In this document: positions 47,095-57,017 of the stretch, piece by piece
Position numbering within the stretch: position 1 is the first letter of the stretch
Layout: every line of letters begins with the position of its first letter
NCBI GenBank assembly: GCA_023266115.1
Contig: JAHFRU010000004.1
Coordinates: 142,001-206,000 of the forward strand
Origin: Gammaproteobacteria bacterium
Lineage (GTDB): Bacteria > Pseudomonadota > Gammaproteobacteria > VBWC01
Direction of reading: 5' to 3'
DNA length: 64,000 nt
The notes under the pieces: generated by a model
The model's database searches: none
Told to the model about the DNA's origin: nothing
What the model saw: only the letters and a program-made list of their open reading frames with translations
Program-made: the position numbers and the translations under genes

Positions 47095-48609
47095 CTATGC
47101 CCGACCACTCCGCAGCCACCCGGCCACCATAAGAAACGCGATCGTCAACACCACCACCGGTACATTGCCCGCATCGATATACGGCGTCGTGCCCCGCTGC
47201 GGCTGGACCGTACCGCTCAGTACATAGGTCTCGAACTGCGGCGCGGTGTCGACGAGCTGGCCTTTCCGGTCGATGATCGCGGTGACGCCGGTGTTGGTGG
47301 CGCGCAGCATCGGCCGGGCGGTTTCAACGGAGCGCATGCGCGCGATCTGCAGGTGCTGGTGCGGGCCTATCGAGCGGCCGAACCAACCGTCGTTGCTGAC
47401 GTTCACCAGCAGGCCCGCCTCGGGCAGCGTTTCGATGACCTCTTCGCCGAACGCATCTTCAAAACAGATCGAGATGCTGATCTTGTGGCCGGCCGCCTCA
47501 AGCAGCGGCTGACCACTGTGGCCGGCGCTGAAGTCGGACATCGGCACGTCCATGAACGCGACCAGCCCGCCGAGCAGATACTTGAACGGCAGGGACTCGG
47601 TGAATGGAACCAGATGGCGCTTGTGATAAAAGCCTTTGGTGCTGCCGGCGCTGATCATGCTGTTGTAGTACCGCCCGCTGGCCAGGTCCATGTACAACAC
47701 GCCTGCCAGCAGGTCAGTGCCCTCGGCGCGCAGTTCTTCGCTGAACTCGTCGAACATGAACTCGAGTTCGTCGTAAAACGCCGGCATGGCCGATTCCGGC
47801 CAGATCACCAGATCGGCGCCCCACTGCTGGCGCGTCAGATCGCGATACATATCGATCGTCGGCTGGCGCTGGTCGGGATGCCATTTTACGTCCTGCGAGA
47901 TGTTGCCCTGGATCATCGCAATCTTCAGCGGTGCGCCATCCGGTTCAGTCCACTCGATCTGACTCAACACAAAACCGGCGAGCCAGATTACGGCGAGCGA
48001 GGCGAGCCAGCCCGTCTTGGCCATCCAGCCACGGTCGGTCAACAGCAACACCAGCAGCCCGGCACTTAATGCGACCATCAACGACACGCCATAGACACCG
48101 GCCACCGGCGCGTAGCCGACAAGCGGGCTGTCGATCTGGCTGTAACCAAGATTCAGCCACGGGAATCCGGTCAGGAACCAGCCGCGCACCCATTCGGCAA
48201 GCACCCAGCCGGCCGGCAGTACCAGCAGCAGCTGCAGGCGCGCGGCACGCATCCCCAACCTGTGACTAACGCGGTTACACCAATAACCGTACAACGCCGG
48301 GAACAGCGCGAGAAACGCCACCAGCAGCGCGGTCAGAAATAGCGCGAGCGCCAGCGGTACATGGCCGTAGTGGTGGACGCTGATAAATATCCAGGTAATG
48401 CCCGTACCGAACATGCCCAGACCGAACAACCAGCCACGCCAGAACGCCCGGCCGCGTGACACCTCCAGCCACAACGCGAATAGCACGGCGGGCGCTACGA
48501 CGGCGACCGGAAAATAGTTGAATGGCGCAAAGGCCAGCGGCAAAGACGCACCGGCGGCGACTGCCGCAACATCACCCGGCCAACCGGTCCGCAGAATTCG
48601 TGGGAACAT
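47095..48609 (-). CDS. lnt: apolipoprotein N-acyltransferase
   Basis: Adds the third acyl chain to lipoproteins in the inner membrane. 504 residues: about seven N-terminal membrane helices, then a nitrilase domain with WPESAMPAF (Glu), GFYHKRHLVPF (Lys) and ISICFEDAFGEEV (Cys). The oxyanion-side VSNDGWFGRSIGPHQH is also typical. Followed upstream by corC as in most gammaproteobacteria. Confidence 0.96.
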   Translation of the reverse strand: MFPRILRTGWPGDVAAVAAGASLPLAFAPFNYFPVAVVAPAVLFALWLEVSRGRAFWRGWLFGLGMFGTGITWIFISVHHYGHVPLALALFLTALLVAFLALFPALYGYWCNRVSHRLGMRAARLQLLLVLPAGWVLAEWVRGWFLTGFPWLNLGYSQIDSPLVGYAPVAGVYGVSLMVALSAGLLVLLLTDRGWMAKTGWLASLAVIWLAGFVLSQIEWTEPDGAPLKIAMIQGNISQDVKWHPDQRQPTIDMYRDLTRQQWGADLVIWPESAMPAFYDELEFMFDEFSEELRAEGTDLLAGVLYMDLASGRYYNSMISAGSTKGFYHKRHLVPFTESLPFKYLLGGLVAFMDVPMSDFSAGHSGQPLLEAAGHKISISICFEDAFGEEVIETLPEAGLLVNVSNDGWFGRSIGPHQHLQIARMRSVETARPMLRATNTGVTAIIDRKGQLVDTAPQFETYVLSGTVQPQRGTTPYIDAGNVPVVVLTIAFLMVAGWLRSGRA

Positions 48610-48641
48610 AGGGCAAGGGTAAGCGAGCGCGTTAAGGTCGC

Positions 48642-49538
48642 TTACGTCTTCGGGCTGCCATCCTGACCATTGCCGTCAGCAGCAATATCACCGGTACCGT
48701 CGTGCAGCGACACTTGCAGCAGGTGGATACGACGGCTGTTGGCGTGTAACACCTTGAACTCGAAAGGCTCCAGCACCATGGTTTCACCGCGCTTGGGCAA
48801 ATGGCCGAACCGGTTCATGACCAAGCCGCCGATGGTGTCGAACTCTTCTTCGCTGAACTGGGTATGGAAGTACTCGTTGAAATCCTCGATCGCCGTCAGC
48901 GCCTTGACGGTATAGTGCCGGTCATTGTGCTTTTTGATGTGCACGTCGTCTTCGATATCGTGCTCGTCAATGATCTCGCCGACGATCTGCTCGAGCACGT
49001 CCTCAATGGTCACCAGACCCGCCACGCCGCCGTACTCATCGACGACGATGGCGATATGGTTGCGGCTGGCACGAAACTCTTTCAACAACACATTCAGGCG
49101 CTTGCTTTCCGGGATAAACACCGCCGGGCGCAACAGGTCGCGCACGTTGAAACTGGCCTCGGTGCCTTGCTGAAAGTAGGGCAACAGGTCCTTGGCGAGC
49201 AAAATACCCGCGATGTCATCACGGGTGTCGCCGATGACCGGGAAACGTGAATGGGCGGACTTGGTGATCACCGGCAGCAGGTCCCGTAATGAGGCATCCC
49301 GCTCGACGATGACCATCTGCGCGCGCGGTATCATGATATCGCGCACCTGCATCTCGGCCACTTGCAGCACACCTTCGATCATCTGCAGCGCATCGCCGTC
49401 GATCAGGTCGCGGCTTTGCGCATCGCGCAAGAACTGGATCAGTTGTTCCTGGTCTTTGGGTTCGCCCATCAGCGCCTGGCTGAGGCGGTCGATCCAGGAA
49501 CGGGTCGCGGTCGCGGTACTCGGTCGGGGGTCGTTCAT
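48642..49538 (-). CDS. corC: CorC/HlyC-type CBS domain protein
   Basis: Cytosolic CBS-pair protein linked to Mg/Co efflux in enteric bacteria. 298 residues: MIPRAQMVIVERDASLRD (first CBS), HIAIVVDEYGGVAGLVTIED (second CBS), then the CorC_HlyC transporter-associated domain (FDTIGGLVMNRFGHLPKRGE). No membrane DUF21 part. Start MNDPRPSTAT at ATG 49538; a frame extension of 12 codons is ignored. Part of miaB-phoH-ybeY-corC-lnt. Confidence 0.93.
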   Translation of the reverse strand: MNDPRPSTATATRSWIDRLSQALMGEPKDQEQLIQFLRDAQSRDLIDGDALQMIEGVLQVAEMQVRDIMIPRAQMVIVERDASLRDLLPVITKSAHSRFPVIGDTRDDIAGILLAKDLLPYFQQGTEASFNVRDLLRPAVFIPESKRLNVLLKEFRASRNHIAIVVDEYGGVAGLVTIEDVLEQIVGEIIDEHDIEDDVHIKKHNDRHYTVKALTAIEDFNEYFHTQFSEEEFDTIGGLVMNRFGHLPKRGETMVLEPFEFKVLHANSRRIHLLQVSLHDGTGDIAADGNGQDGSPKT

Positions 49539-49615
49539 AAAGGGCAGTAAAACGTGGAGAAAACGATAGTGCAATACATGGATCTTTCAAACCTGCGTGA
49601 TATTAATGCTTGATT

Positions 49616-50104
49616 CTATAGTCTGTTCGTCCGGCTTTCACCAGATTCTTCATACGGGCTGGCCCAGCCTAAGGCCTTTAGTATAGATATTTCAATGGCT
49701 TCCATCTCTGCTGCCGCGACGGAATCGACATGGTCGTAACCAACCAGATGCAATGCGCCGTGGACAATGAGGTGGGTCCAGTGTGCCTGCGCGGTCTTCC
49801 CCTGGCTGGCCGCCTCGTCCATCACCAGGGGCGCGCACACCACGATGTCACCCAGCAAAGGCGGGACTAGCAGGTCCGGCTGATCCATCGGAAACGACAG
49901 GACGTTGGTCGGGCCGGCTTTTTGCCGGTATGTCTGGTTAAGCGTGGCGGACTCCGCGCGATCGACGATCCTGACCGTCAGCTGACCGCTGTCGCACCGT
50001 CCGTGCAGTGCCGCGCGTACCCATTGCCGGATCTCGCGCGCCGCAGGCAGCCACAGCTCGCGGGCCGGTTTGACGGCCTTCTGGATCGCTACCTGGATGG
50101 TCAC
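49616..50104 (-). CDS. ybeY: endoribonuclease YbeY
   Basis: Metal-dependent RNase acting in 16S rRNA 3' maturation and ribosome quality control. 162 residues with the zinc motif HLIVHGALHLVGYDH and LNQTYRQKAGPTNVLSFP. Its ATG overlaps the phoH stop by four bases. Confidence 0.96.
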   Translation of the reverse strand: MTIQVAIQKAVKPARELWLPAAREIRQWVRAALHGRCDSGQLTVRIVDRAESATLNQTYRQKAGPTNVLSFPMDQPDLLVPPLLGDIVVCAPLVMDEAASQGKTAQAHWTHLIVHGALHLVGYDHVDSVAAAEMEAIEISILKALGWASPYEESGESRTNRL

Positions 50105-51141
50105 TCGTCTCCTGGATAGCCGCGTTTGTCGGGCGACGATTCGAACGCCTCGTACGCGGTCACTATCCGTTGCACCAACGGGTGCCGGACGACATCTTTC
50201 GCCTGGAAAAACGTGAAGCTGATGCCGTCCACGTCTTTTAGTACTTCGATCGCATGGCGCAGGCCGGAGCGCTTCTCGCGCGGCAGGTCGGTCTGGGTCA
50301 CGTCGCCGGTCACCACCACCGTCGAGCCGAAGCCGATACGCGTTAGAAACATCTTCATCTGCTCGATCGTCGTGTTCTGCGCCTCGTCGAGAATAATGAA
50401 CGCCTCATTGAGTGTGCGCCCGCGCATATAGGCCAGCGGCGCAATCTCGATGACGTTACGCTCGACCAGCTTGGCGACGCGCTCGAACCCCAGCATCTCG
50501 TGCAGCGCGTCATAGAGCGGGCGCAGATACGGGTCGATCTTCTGCGCGAAGTCGCCCGGCAGAAACCCGAGCCGCTCGCCGGCCTCCACCGCCGGCCGCA
50601 CCAGCAACAGGCGGCGCACCTGCTCGCGCTCCAACGCTTCAACCGCGCACGCCACGGCAAGATAGGTCTTGCCGGTGCCCGCCGGGCCGACGCCGAAGCT
50701 GATGTCGTGCGAACCGACGTTTTTCAGGTAGCGCGCCTGGTTAGGGCCCAGCGCCTTGATCTGGCCGCGACGTCCCATGACGCCGAGGTCATCGCTCTTG
50801 ACCGGAGACTCGGTCAACACCGGCTCGGGGCCGAAGCCGGCCTCTTTCAACAACAGATGAATCCTCGACGGCGTCAGCGCGGCGCGCGCGGTCTCGCCGT
50901 AGAGGCTACGCAGCATCTCTTCGGCGGCATGCACCGGAGCCGCATCCCCTATCACCCGGAATACGTTGTCGCGGTTGTTGATCTCGACACCGAGGCGGCG
51001 TTCGAGCATGCGCAGGTTTTCATCGAACTGACCGCAGAGATTCGCGAGTCGCTTGTTATCGGCGGGCTCCAGTATGACGTCACTGGATTTGAGATGGGTA
51101 TTCAATAGTTTCTTGCGTAATGATTTGACTGATGTGGACAT
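50101..51141 (-). CDS. phoH: PhoH-like ATPase YbeZ
   Basis: Predicted RNA-linked ATPase that works with YbeY. 346 residues, with N-terminal KH-like domain and Walker A GVGPAGTGKTYLAV, Walker B AFIILDEAQNTT, and FGSTVVVTGDVTQTDLP. Coupled to ybeY by an ATGA overlap, and 13 bases after miaB. Confidence 0.95.
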   Translation of the reverse strand: MSTSVKSLRKKLLNTHLKSSDVILEPADNKRLANLCGQFDENLRMLERRLGVEINNRDNVFRVIGDAAPVHAAEEMLRSLYGETARAALTPSRIHLLLKEAGFGPEPVLTESPVKSDDLGVMGRRGQIKALGPNQARYLKNVGSHDISFGVGPAGTGKTYLAVACAVEALEREQVRRLLLVRPAVEAGERLGFLPGDFAQKIDPYLRPLYDALHEMLGFERVAKLVERNVIEIAPLAYMRGRTLNEAFIILDEAQNTTIEQMKMFLTRIGFGSTVVVTGDVTQTDLPREKRSGLRHAIEVLKDVDGISFTFFQAKDVVRHPLVQRIVTAYEAFESSPDKRGYPGDE

Positions 51142-51154
51142 TCAGATAGCACTT

Positions 51155-52510
51155 CTACCAGTTGGCAACATGAAGTTCTCCCGGTTGTTCGACAAGTTCT
51201 CCACGCAACGAGCGCGGCAGCGCTTCGGTAATTCGTATATCAACAAACCGCCCGACCCACCGTTGATCACCCGCGAAATTGACCGAGCGGTTATTTTCCA
51301 ACTTGCCGGTCAACACGGCGTTGTCCCTGCGCGACGGGCCTGCCACCAGAATACGCTGTACCGTGCCGACCAGGCGCCGGTTCTTTTTAAACGCCATATC
51401 TTCGATACGGCTCTGCAGCACAGCGAGGCGTTCCTGCTTGACCGCGAGCGGCACGTCGTCCGGCAGATTCGCGGCCGGGGTGCCGGGCCGCTGGCTGTAC
51501 ATGAAGCTGTAGGAGTCGTCGAATCCGACCGCGTCGATCAGGTCCATCGTGGCCTGAAAATCGGCGGCGGTCTCACCGGGAAAGCCGACGATGAAATCGG
51601 AGGAAAGGCTGATATCGGGCCGCGCCTCGCGCAGTCGGCGTATCGTGGAACGGTACTCCAGTGCGGTATGGCCACGTTTCATCAGGGCCAGTATCCGGTC
51701 CGAACCGCTCTGCACCGGCAGGTGCAGGTGTCCCACCAGCTGGGGTACGTCTTTATGGACCTTGATCAGGTTCTCTGTCATCTCCACCGGATGCGATGTC
51801 GTATAACGAATCCTGTCGATACCCTTTATATCGGCCACAAACTCAATCAATAGAGCCAGATCCGCCTCGCCGCCATCCGCCATATCGCCGCGGTAGGCAT
51901 TGACGTTCTGTCCGAGCAGCGTCACCTCGCGCACGCCCTGGGCCGCCAGTTGGCGGATTTCATCGATCACGTCATCGAACGGCCGACTGAACTCCTCGCC
52001 ACGGGTATAGGGCACGACACAGAACGTACAGTACTTGCTGCACCCTTCCATGACCGACACATAAGCGGTCGGCCCATCGGCACGCGGCGCCGGCAGGTTG
52101 TCGAACTTTTCGATTTCGGGAAACGTGATATCGACGACGGTGCGCCGCTCACGCACCAGCCGGTCGAGCATCGCCGGCAGCCGGTGCAAGGTCTGCGGAC
52201 CGAATACCAGATCGACGTAGGGCGCGCGCCGATGGATCGCATCGCCTTCCTGGCTGGCCACGCAACCGCCCACGCCGATGATCAAATCCGGGCGCGCCAG
52301 CTTCCATTCGCGCCAGCGCCCGAGCTGTGAGAAAACCTTTTCCTGGGCCTTTTCCCGCACTGAACAGGTATTGAGGATGAGAACGTCGGCGTCTTCAGGG
52401 GTGCTGGTTAACTCGAGCCGGTGTGAGTTCGCGAGCAGGTCAGCCATGCGCGACGAATCGTACTCGTTCATCTGACAGCCGAATGTCTTGATAAATAACT
52501 TGCGTCCCAT
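51155..52510 (-). CDS. miaB: tRNA-2-methylthio-N6-dimethylallyladenosine synthase
   Basis: Radical SAM methylthiotransferase modifying i6A37 of tRNA. 451 residues: N-terminal UPF0004 domain with [10 protein letters not shown] and [12 protein letters not shown], the radical cluster motif [16 protein letters not shown], and a C-terminal TRAM domain. Start [13 protein letters not shown] at 52510; the frame runs 26 codons further but without family likeness. Confidence 0.96.
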   Translation of the reverse strand: MGRKLFIKTFGCQMNEYDSSRMADLLANSHRLELTSTPEDADVLILNTCSVREKAQEKVFSQLGRWREWKLARPDLIIGVGGCVASQEGDAIHRRAPYVDLVFGPQTLHRLPAMLDRLVRERRTVVDITFPEIEKFDNLPAPRADGPTAYVSVMEGCSKYCTFCVVPYTRGEEFSRPFDDVIDEIRQLAAQGVREVTLLGQNVNAYRGDMADGGEADLALLIEFVADIKGIDRIRYTTSHPVEMTENLIKVHKDVPQLVGHLHLPVQSGSDRILALMKRGHTALEYRSTIRRLREARPDISLSSDFIVGFPGETAADFQATMDLIDAVGFDDSYSFMYSQRPGTPAANLPDDVPLAVKQERLAVLQSRIEDMAFKKNRRLVGTVQRILVAGPSRRDNAVLTGKLENNRSVNFAGDQRWVGRFVDIRITEALPRSLRGELVEQPGELHVANW

Positions 52511-52677
52511 ACGCTCCTTAACAGAAACCCGATCGGGCGAGCGAATCGCGATGGGACTATTGTCCGTGATCCGGCGCCGGCAACGCAAGTCAACTGCACA
52601 AATCCAGCGACTCAGGAACCGCCAAAAAGATTCCGGAGTTACCTGCGGTGCGGCAAGGCTTCGGCTGTTTTTTTTGT

Positions 52678-52708
52678 CCCGAAAAAATCCATTGAGGGTT
52701 TTTCCGGG
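52678..52708 (-). terminator. possible hairpin terminator after amtB
   Basis: Imperfect inverted repeat CCCGAAAAA / TTTTTCCGGG (one bulge) 7 bases beyond the amtB stop. The T-run lies in the stem rather than after it, so terminator activity is only plausible. A T8 run at 52668-52675 is nearby on the plus strand. The rest of the 52511-52714 gap shows nothing recognised. Confidence 0.35.
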
Positions 52709-52714
52709 GTCTCG

Positions 52715-53911
52715 TCACTTATCGTAGCCGGCCTCCGAGGAAATCTTGTGGATCGCCAGATCGGCGCCTTCGAATTCCTGCTCCCGGGTCAACCGGATAC
52801 CGACCGCGGCCTTGAACATGCCGTAGACGACGAATCCGCCAATCAGCGCGATGCCAACCCCCATTGCGGTACCAGCCAGTTGAGACATAAAACTGACGCC
52901 ACCGACGCCGCCGAAGACCTGGAGTCCGAAAATGCCCGCCGCGATACCGCCCCACGCGCCGCACAGGCCGTGCAGCGGCCATACGCCGAGCACGTCATCG
53001 ATCTTCCAGCGGTTCTGGGTAAGCATGAAGGTCACGACGAACAACCCGCCGGCCACAGCGCCGGTGACCAACGCGCCGATCGGATGCATCACGTCGGACC
53101 CCGCACAGATCGCCACCAGCCCGGCCAGCGGCCCGTTATGGACGAAACCCGGGTCGTTTCTGCCGGCTGCCAGCGCCGCCAGCACGCCACCGACCATCGC
53201 CATCAGTGAATTCAGAGCAACGAGGCCGCTGACCGCGTCGATCTTCTGCGCCGACATCACGTTAAATCCGAACCAACCCACGGTCAGTATCCATGCACCC
53301 AGCGCGAGAAACGGAATGCTCGACGGCGGATGCGCAAACACCTCGCCGTTCTTGCCATAGCGCCCATGGCGCGCACCCAACAGGATCACCGCCACCAACG
53401 CCAGCCAGCCGCCCATCGCGTGCACCACCACCGACCCGGCGAAATCATGGAACGCCGCGCCGAATTGCATCTTCAGCCATTCCTGAATACCGAAATTACC
53501 GTTCCAGGCAATGCCTTCAAAAAACGGGTAGATAAACCCGACCAGCACCGCTGAAGCCGCCAGCTGCGGATAGAATTTCGCCCGCTCCGCGATACCGCCC
53601 GAAATAATCGCCGGAATCGCCGCAGCAAAGGTCAGCAGGAAAAAGAACTTGACCAGCTCGTAACCGTTCTTCTCCACCAGGGTTTCGGCGCCCTGCATGA
53701 AACCCATGCCGTAGGCGACGCCATAGCCTATAAAGAAGTACGCGATGGTCGAGATCGAAAAATCACAGATAATCTTGACCAGCGCATTCACCTGGTTCTT
53801 CTTGCGCACCGTGCCGACCTCGAGAAACGCGAAGCCGGAGTGCATCGCAAGCACCATGATCGCGCCAAGCAAGATAAACAATACATCGCTGCCGCTTCGA
53901 AAGGCTTCCAT
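52715..53911 (-). CDS. amtB: ammonium transporter
   Basis: Inner-membrane ammonia channel of the Amt/Rh family, 398 residues with eleven-helix layout. The twin-His pore is visible: His in HDFAGSVVVHAMGG and His in WPLHGLCGAWGG; the Phe gate FAFLEVGTVRKKN and the signature AAIPAIISGGIAERAKF are present. There is no signal-peptide-like first helix as in E. coli AmtB, so the mature form starts directly. No glnK is adjacent on either side. It may be nitrogen regulated (see possible sigma-54 site). Confidence 0.95.
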   Translation of the reverse strand: MEAFRSGSDVLFILLGAIMVLAMHSGFAFLEVGTVRKKNQVNALVKIICDFSISTIAYFFIGYGVAYGMGFMQGAETLVEKNGYELVKFFFLLTFAAAIPAIISGGIAERAKFYPQLAASAVLVGFIYPFFEGIAWNGNFGIQEWLKMQFGAAFHDFAGSVVVHAMGGWLALVAVILLGARHGRYGKNGEVFAHPPSSIPFLALGAWILTVGWFGFNVMSAQKIDAVSGLVALNSLMAMVGGVLAALAAGRNDPGFVHNGPLAGLVAICAGSDVMHPIGALVTGAVAGGLFVVTFMLTQNRWKIDDVLGVWPLHGLCGAWGGIAAGIFGLQVFGGVGGVSFMSQLAGTAMGVGIALIGGFVVYGMFKAAVGIRLTREQEFEGADLAIHKISSEAGYDK

Positions 53912-53943
53912 AAAACTCCCCCCTGTTACCCGAGTACCCGCTG

Positions 53944-53960
53944 TGGCGCGCCTATTGCCA
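53944..53960 (-). promoter_or_regulatory. weak sigma-54-like site before amtB
   Basis: On the minus strand TGGCAATAGGCGCGCC has GG and GC at the 12-base step of the -24/-12 promoter (consensus TGGCAC-N5-TTGC), about 33 bases from the amtB ATG. The -12 half is poor. Suggested only because amt genes are often NtrC/sigma-54 controlled. Confidence 0.25.
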
Positions 53961-54055
53961 GAAGCAAACTCTGTTAGTGCGTAATTTATATAATCAATCT
54001 GCTATTCGCTAATGAAATGCGTTTTACGGCGAAAAACACCTTAAATTGCCGCAAA

Positions 54056-56791
54056 TCAGGCGCAGTTTTTACTTTTATAGTATGCGCTCTGGCGCGGCTC
54101 GCCCTGCGGGCGGCCGGACCGCGGCCGGAAACCCATGGCAAACAGTCCAGCCAGCGCGATAACCATCAGCCAGCCCGGAGCAAATACGCCGCCACCCCCG
54201 CCCCCGGCGGAGACTACCCGCGTCGTGATGCTGGCGAGGTTGTTCGTTAACACCGGATCCGATTCACTGGCGCGGGCGATGAGTGCGGCCCGGGTATACG
54301 ATGCGGCGTCTGCCGGCACGTAGGTGAGCAACACCGATGCCGATGCATTGCCGGCCAGCACGCCCAGTTCACAAACAACCACCCGCTGCACCAGAGTACA
54401 GGTACCCTGCGATGGCACGGCCGACAACACCGTTAATGACTGCGGTTCGTCGAACGAAACCGGGGAGGTATCCACCAGCATGATTTCGTCAGCCGTGTCG
54501 GGACCCCCGTTGATCACGGTCACCGTCGATGTATACGGTTGCCCGGCGATCACCGACGATGTCGCGTTATCGGTCTTGGTCACGACCAGATCGGTGCTCC
54601 GGGTCGGGGCGATACGTACGACAAACGCATCGCTGGTGCCGCGCAGCGACGCCTGAATAGCGGCAACGGACGGAAACGTCAGCAGGTCACTGCCGGCGTA
54701 GGTGTCGGCAATCTGGCTGTCGGGCGCCGGCGTCGCGTCAGAGCGCAGCGTCTGGCCAACGACATGCGCGACGTTCGCCGCGTCCAGCGCGATACCAAAC
54801 GCGGTGTCCGATCCCGGCCCGCCGAGAAACGTGGAATACACCAGCGCGCCGCTGCTGGAAAGATTGACGACAAACGCATCCGAATCGCCCAGCAGATACC
54901 CCTGCATGACGTTCTTCAACGGAAAACCGGGCGAGACCGTTTGCCCGGCAACAAATGCATTACCGCTCGCATCGACCGCGATCGCGTTACCGATATCAAT
55001 GCCCGCGCCACCGAGAAACGTCGAATACGACAACGCCGTGCCGGTCGCGTTGAGTTTGGTGACGAACGCATCCCGCGTGATCCCGGCGGTGGCATGCGTT
55101 GCCTGTACCGGGTTCAATGTCGGGAAATCCAGCGATATGGTGGCCCCGGTGACATACGCGTTGCCCGAACCATCGACGGCGATGGCATAACTGCGATCGA
55201 AGTTGATCCCCCCCAGGTAGGTGGAATACACCAGACTGCTGCCAGCACTGCCGAGCTTCGTCACAAAGGCATCACCGGCGCCGGCGGGAAATTCCCGGTA
55301 AGCACCGGCCGTCTTGGGAAAGTCTCCTGAAAACGTCGCGCCGGTGACATAGGCATTGCCCGAGCCGTCCACTGCAATACCCGTGACGCTGTCATCGCCG
55401 GCGCCACCGAGAAACGTCGAATAGGTCAGCACACCGGTGCTGGAGAATTTCGATACGAAGCCGTCTTTCGCCCCGCCGATCGCCCCCTGAAAAGGCGACG
55501 CGGTCGGAAAACCACCCGACGCCGTCTCGCCGCCGACGTACGCGTTACCGGAACCATCCACGGCGATCGCCGCGCCGCTGTCGGCGCCACTGCCGCCATG
55601 ATACGTGGAAAACACCAGCTCATTGCCCGCCGTGTTCAGCTTCGCAACGAAGGCGTCCGACAGACCGCCGTCACAGCCACTGCCGCTGCCGCACACACCG
55701 TCACGCGGGCTTGCCAGCGGAAAATTAGACGATGTGGTATCGCCGGTCACAAACGCATTCCCGGCGCTGTCGATCGCAATGCCGTTACCGGCATCGTCGC
55801 CGCTGCCGCCGAGATAGGTCGCGTAAACCCGGCTGCCGCCCAGGTTGAGCTTCAGCACAAACACGTCCTTGTTCCCCGCATGCAACGCTTGCGTGGTGCC
55901 GGACGACGTCGGAAAATCGATCGAGTCCGTCTCGCCGGTTATATAGATGCCGGTTGCATTTACCGCAATGCCACGGCCAACGTCGCTGCCGCTGCCGCCG
56001 TACACCGTCGCGTAGCTGATCACCGGATCAATGATCAGCGGGTAGGCGACATCATAGGAAGCGATGTCGAAACCGACCTGGTTGCGTGCCTTGTGGATAA
56101 ATCGCCCGTCGACCGGGACGCGCGCGCCCGCGATATCCTGATAGACCACCGGCGCGTGCTGTACCAGCGTGCGCCCGGCGCTGCGCAACACCAGATTGCC
56201 GCGCTCATCAATCGCCACTGTCGCACCGTCGAACTGCAGTCGGATAGCCTCGGCACGTGCGCCAGGATTGACGACGAAGTCGTATTCCGCCGCATTACCC
56301 TCGCCGTGAAAAACCAGATTGATGCCGGGATAAAGCGCGCGGTAGACCACAGTATCGAACACCGGCACGTCGGTACGCCAGGCGTCCAGGTTACTACCGG
56401 TCAAATAATTCAGCTGCTCCGGCTGGAGTCCGCGGCCCTCGACCGGCACCGCCGGATCGGCGCCGACAAACCGCAACCGGACCGATGCGCGCTGACTGGT
56501 CACCGGGTCGGCATCGCCGGCCAACGACCAGACCACTTCGTCGCGCGCCAGGAACAGGGTGTAACCGCGGCCGCGCGCCAGATACCGGACCTGCGCCGAC
56601 ACCTGCCCGTCGTTACGCTCGAAACGCAGCGGAAACCCGTCGGCAACAGCCTTCGCTGCCAAGGCGTTCGATGCAGCGGATACGGACCCCGGCGCCCCGC
56701 CGGCATGCGCCGCGGGCATCAGCAACAGCGCCGCGAGCACGGCCCAGAAAACGTTGCGTTTTGTGCTCGAATGCCTTCGATAATTCCGCAT
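54056..56791 (-). CDS. secreted SBBP-repeat beta-propeller protein with DUF11-like domain and C-terminal sorting-like tail
   Basis: About 911 residues. Signal peptide MRNYRRHSSTKRNVFWAVLA, then ...LLLMPAAHA. A N-terminal domain of about 230 residues (FERNDGQVSAQVRYLARG, ELNYLTG-like, YPGINLVFHGEG) of the kind that precedes SBBP repeats. Next come eight or so SBBP repeats, each with GGSGxDxGxGIAVDxxGNAYVTGxTxSxDFPT spacing. After these a DUF11-like domain (VVTKTDNATSSVIAGQPYT) and a Gly6 linker, hydrophobic helix VFAPGWLMVIALAGLFAMG and Arg tail resembling CTERM-type sorting signals. No enzyme motif. Start at ATG 56791 is chosen because it begins a good signal peptide; a longer frame exists. 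Probably cell-surface or adhesive; function unknown. Confidence 0.8.
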   Translation of the reverse strand: MRNYRRHSSTKRNVFWAVLAALLLMPAAHAGGAPGSVSAASNALAAKAVADGFPLRFERNDGQVSAQVRYLARGRGYTLFLARDEVVWSLAGDADPVTSQRASVRLRFVGADPAVPVEGRGLQPEQLNYLTGSNLDAWRTDVPVFDTVVYRALYPGINLVFHGEGNAAEYDFVVNPGARAEAIRLQFDGATVAIDERGNLVLRSAGRTLVQHAPVVYQDIAGARVPVDGRFIHKARNQVGFDIASYDVAYPLIIDPVISYATVYGGSGSDVGRGIAVNATGIYITGETDSIDFPTSSGTTQALHAGNKDVFVLKLNLGGSRVYATYLGGSGDDAGNGIAIDSAGNAFVTGDTTSSNFPLASPRDGVCGSGSGCDGGLSDAFVAKLNTAGNELVFSTYHGGSGADSGAAIAVDGSGNAYVGGETASGGFPTASPFQGAIGGAKDGFVSKFSSTGVLTYSTFLGGAGDDSVTGIAVDGSGNAYVTGATFSGDFPKTAGAYREFPAGAGDAFVTKLGSAGSSLVYSTYLGGINFDRSYAIAVDGSGNAYVTGATISLDFPTLNPVQATHATAGITRDAFVTKLNATGTALSYSTFLGGAGIDIGNAIAVDASGNAFVAGQTVSPGFPLKNVMQGYLLGDSDAFVVNLSSSGALVYSTFLGGPGSDTAFGIALDAANVAHVVGQTLRSDATPAPDSQIADTYAGSDLLTFPSVAAIQASLRGTSDAFVVRIAPTRSTDLVVTKTDNATSSVIAGQPYTSTVTVINGGPDTADEIMLVDTSPVSFDEPQSLTVLSAVPSQGTCTLVQRVVVCELGVLAGNASASVLLTYVPADAASYTRAALIARASESDPVLTNNLASITTRVVSAGGGGGGVFAPGWLMVIALAGLFAMGFRPRSGRPQGEPRQSAYYKSKNCA

Positions 56792-56939
56792 GCGTTGAGC
56801 ATAGCACGAGACCACACAGAGGTCTTTTGCGGCGCGGATCAACCGCGTCATCCACGTGCCGGCGCGACGCTCAAGGCACGGCGCATTCCAGCCGATATTT
56901 TAACCATGGGCCGAAGTTAACGATATCGGCGCCGGGGAT

Positions 56940-56951
56940 CCCCCCCCCCCC
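56940..56951. repeat. 12-base poly-C tract
   Basis: Run of twelve C between the divergent SBBP and FG-GAP genes, about 67 bases upstream of the lipoprotein ATG and about 150 from the SBBP ATG. Such tracts slip in replication and may change promoter spacing (phase variation). It could also be an assembly-uncertain length. Confidence 0.7.
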
Positions 56952-57017
56952 GGGCCAGGGTTCGGGCGTAGCACCGACAGAATTCCGGTGGCTTAACGAT
57001 CATTTCAGGAGTTCGAC

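Noticed and set aside
55598-56920. 440-codon plus-strand frame over the SBBP gene
   Set aside because: Antisense of repeated propeller units; its repeats only mirror those on the other strand.
56931-56956. Possible vector or linker scar (GGGGATCC then C-run and CCCGGG)
   Set aside because: Contains BamHI- and SmaI-like words, but the flanks are normal intergenic DNA and no other vector sequence is seen; kept as natural poly-C with a caution on length.
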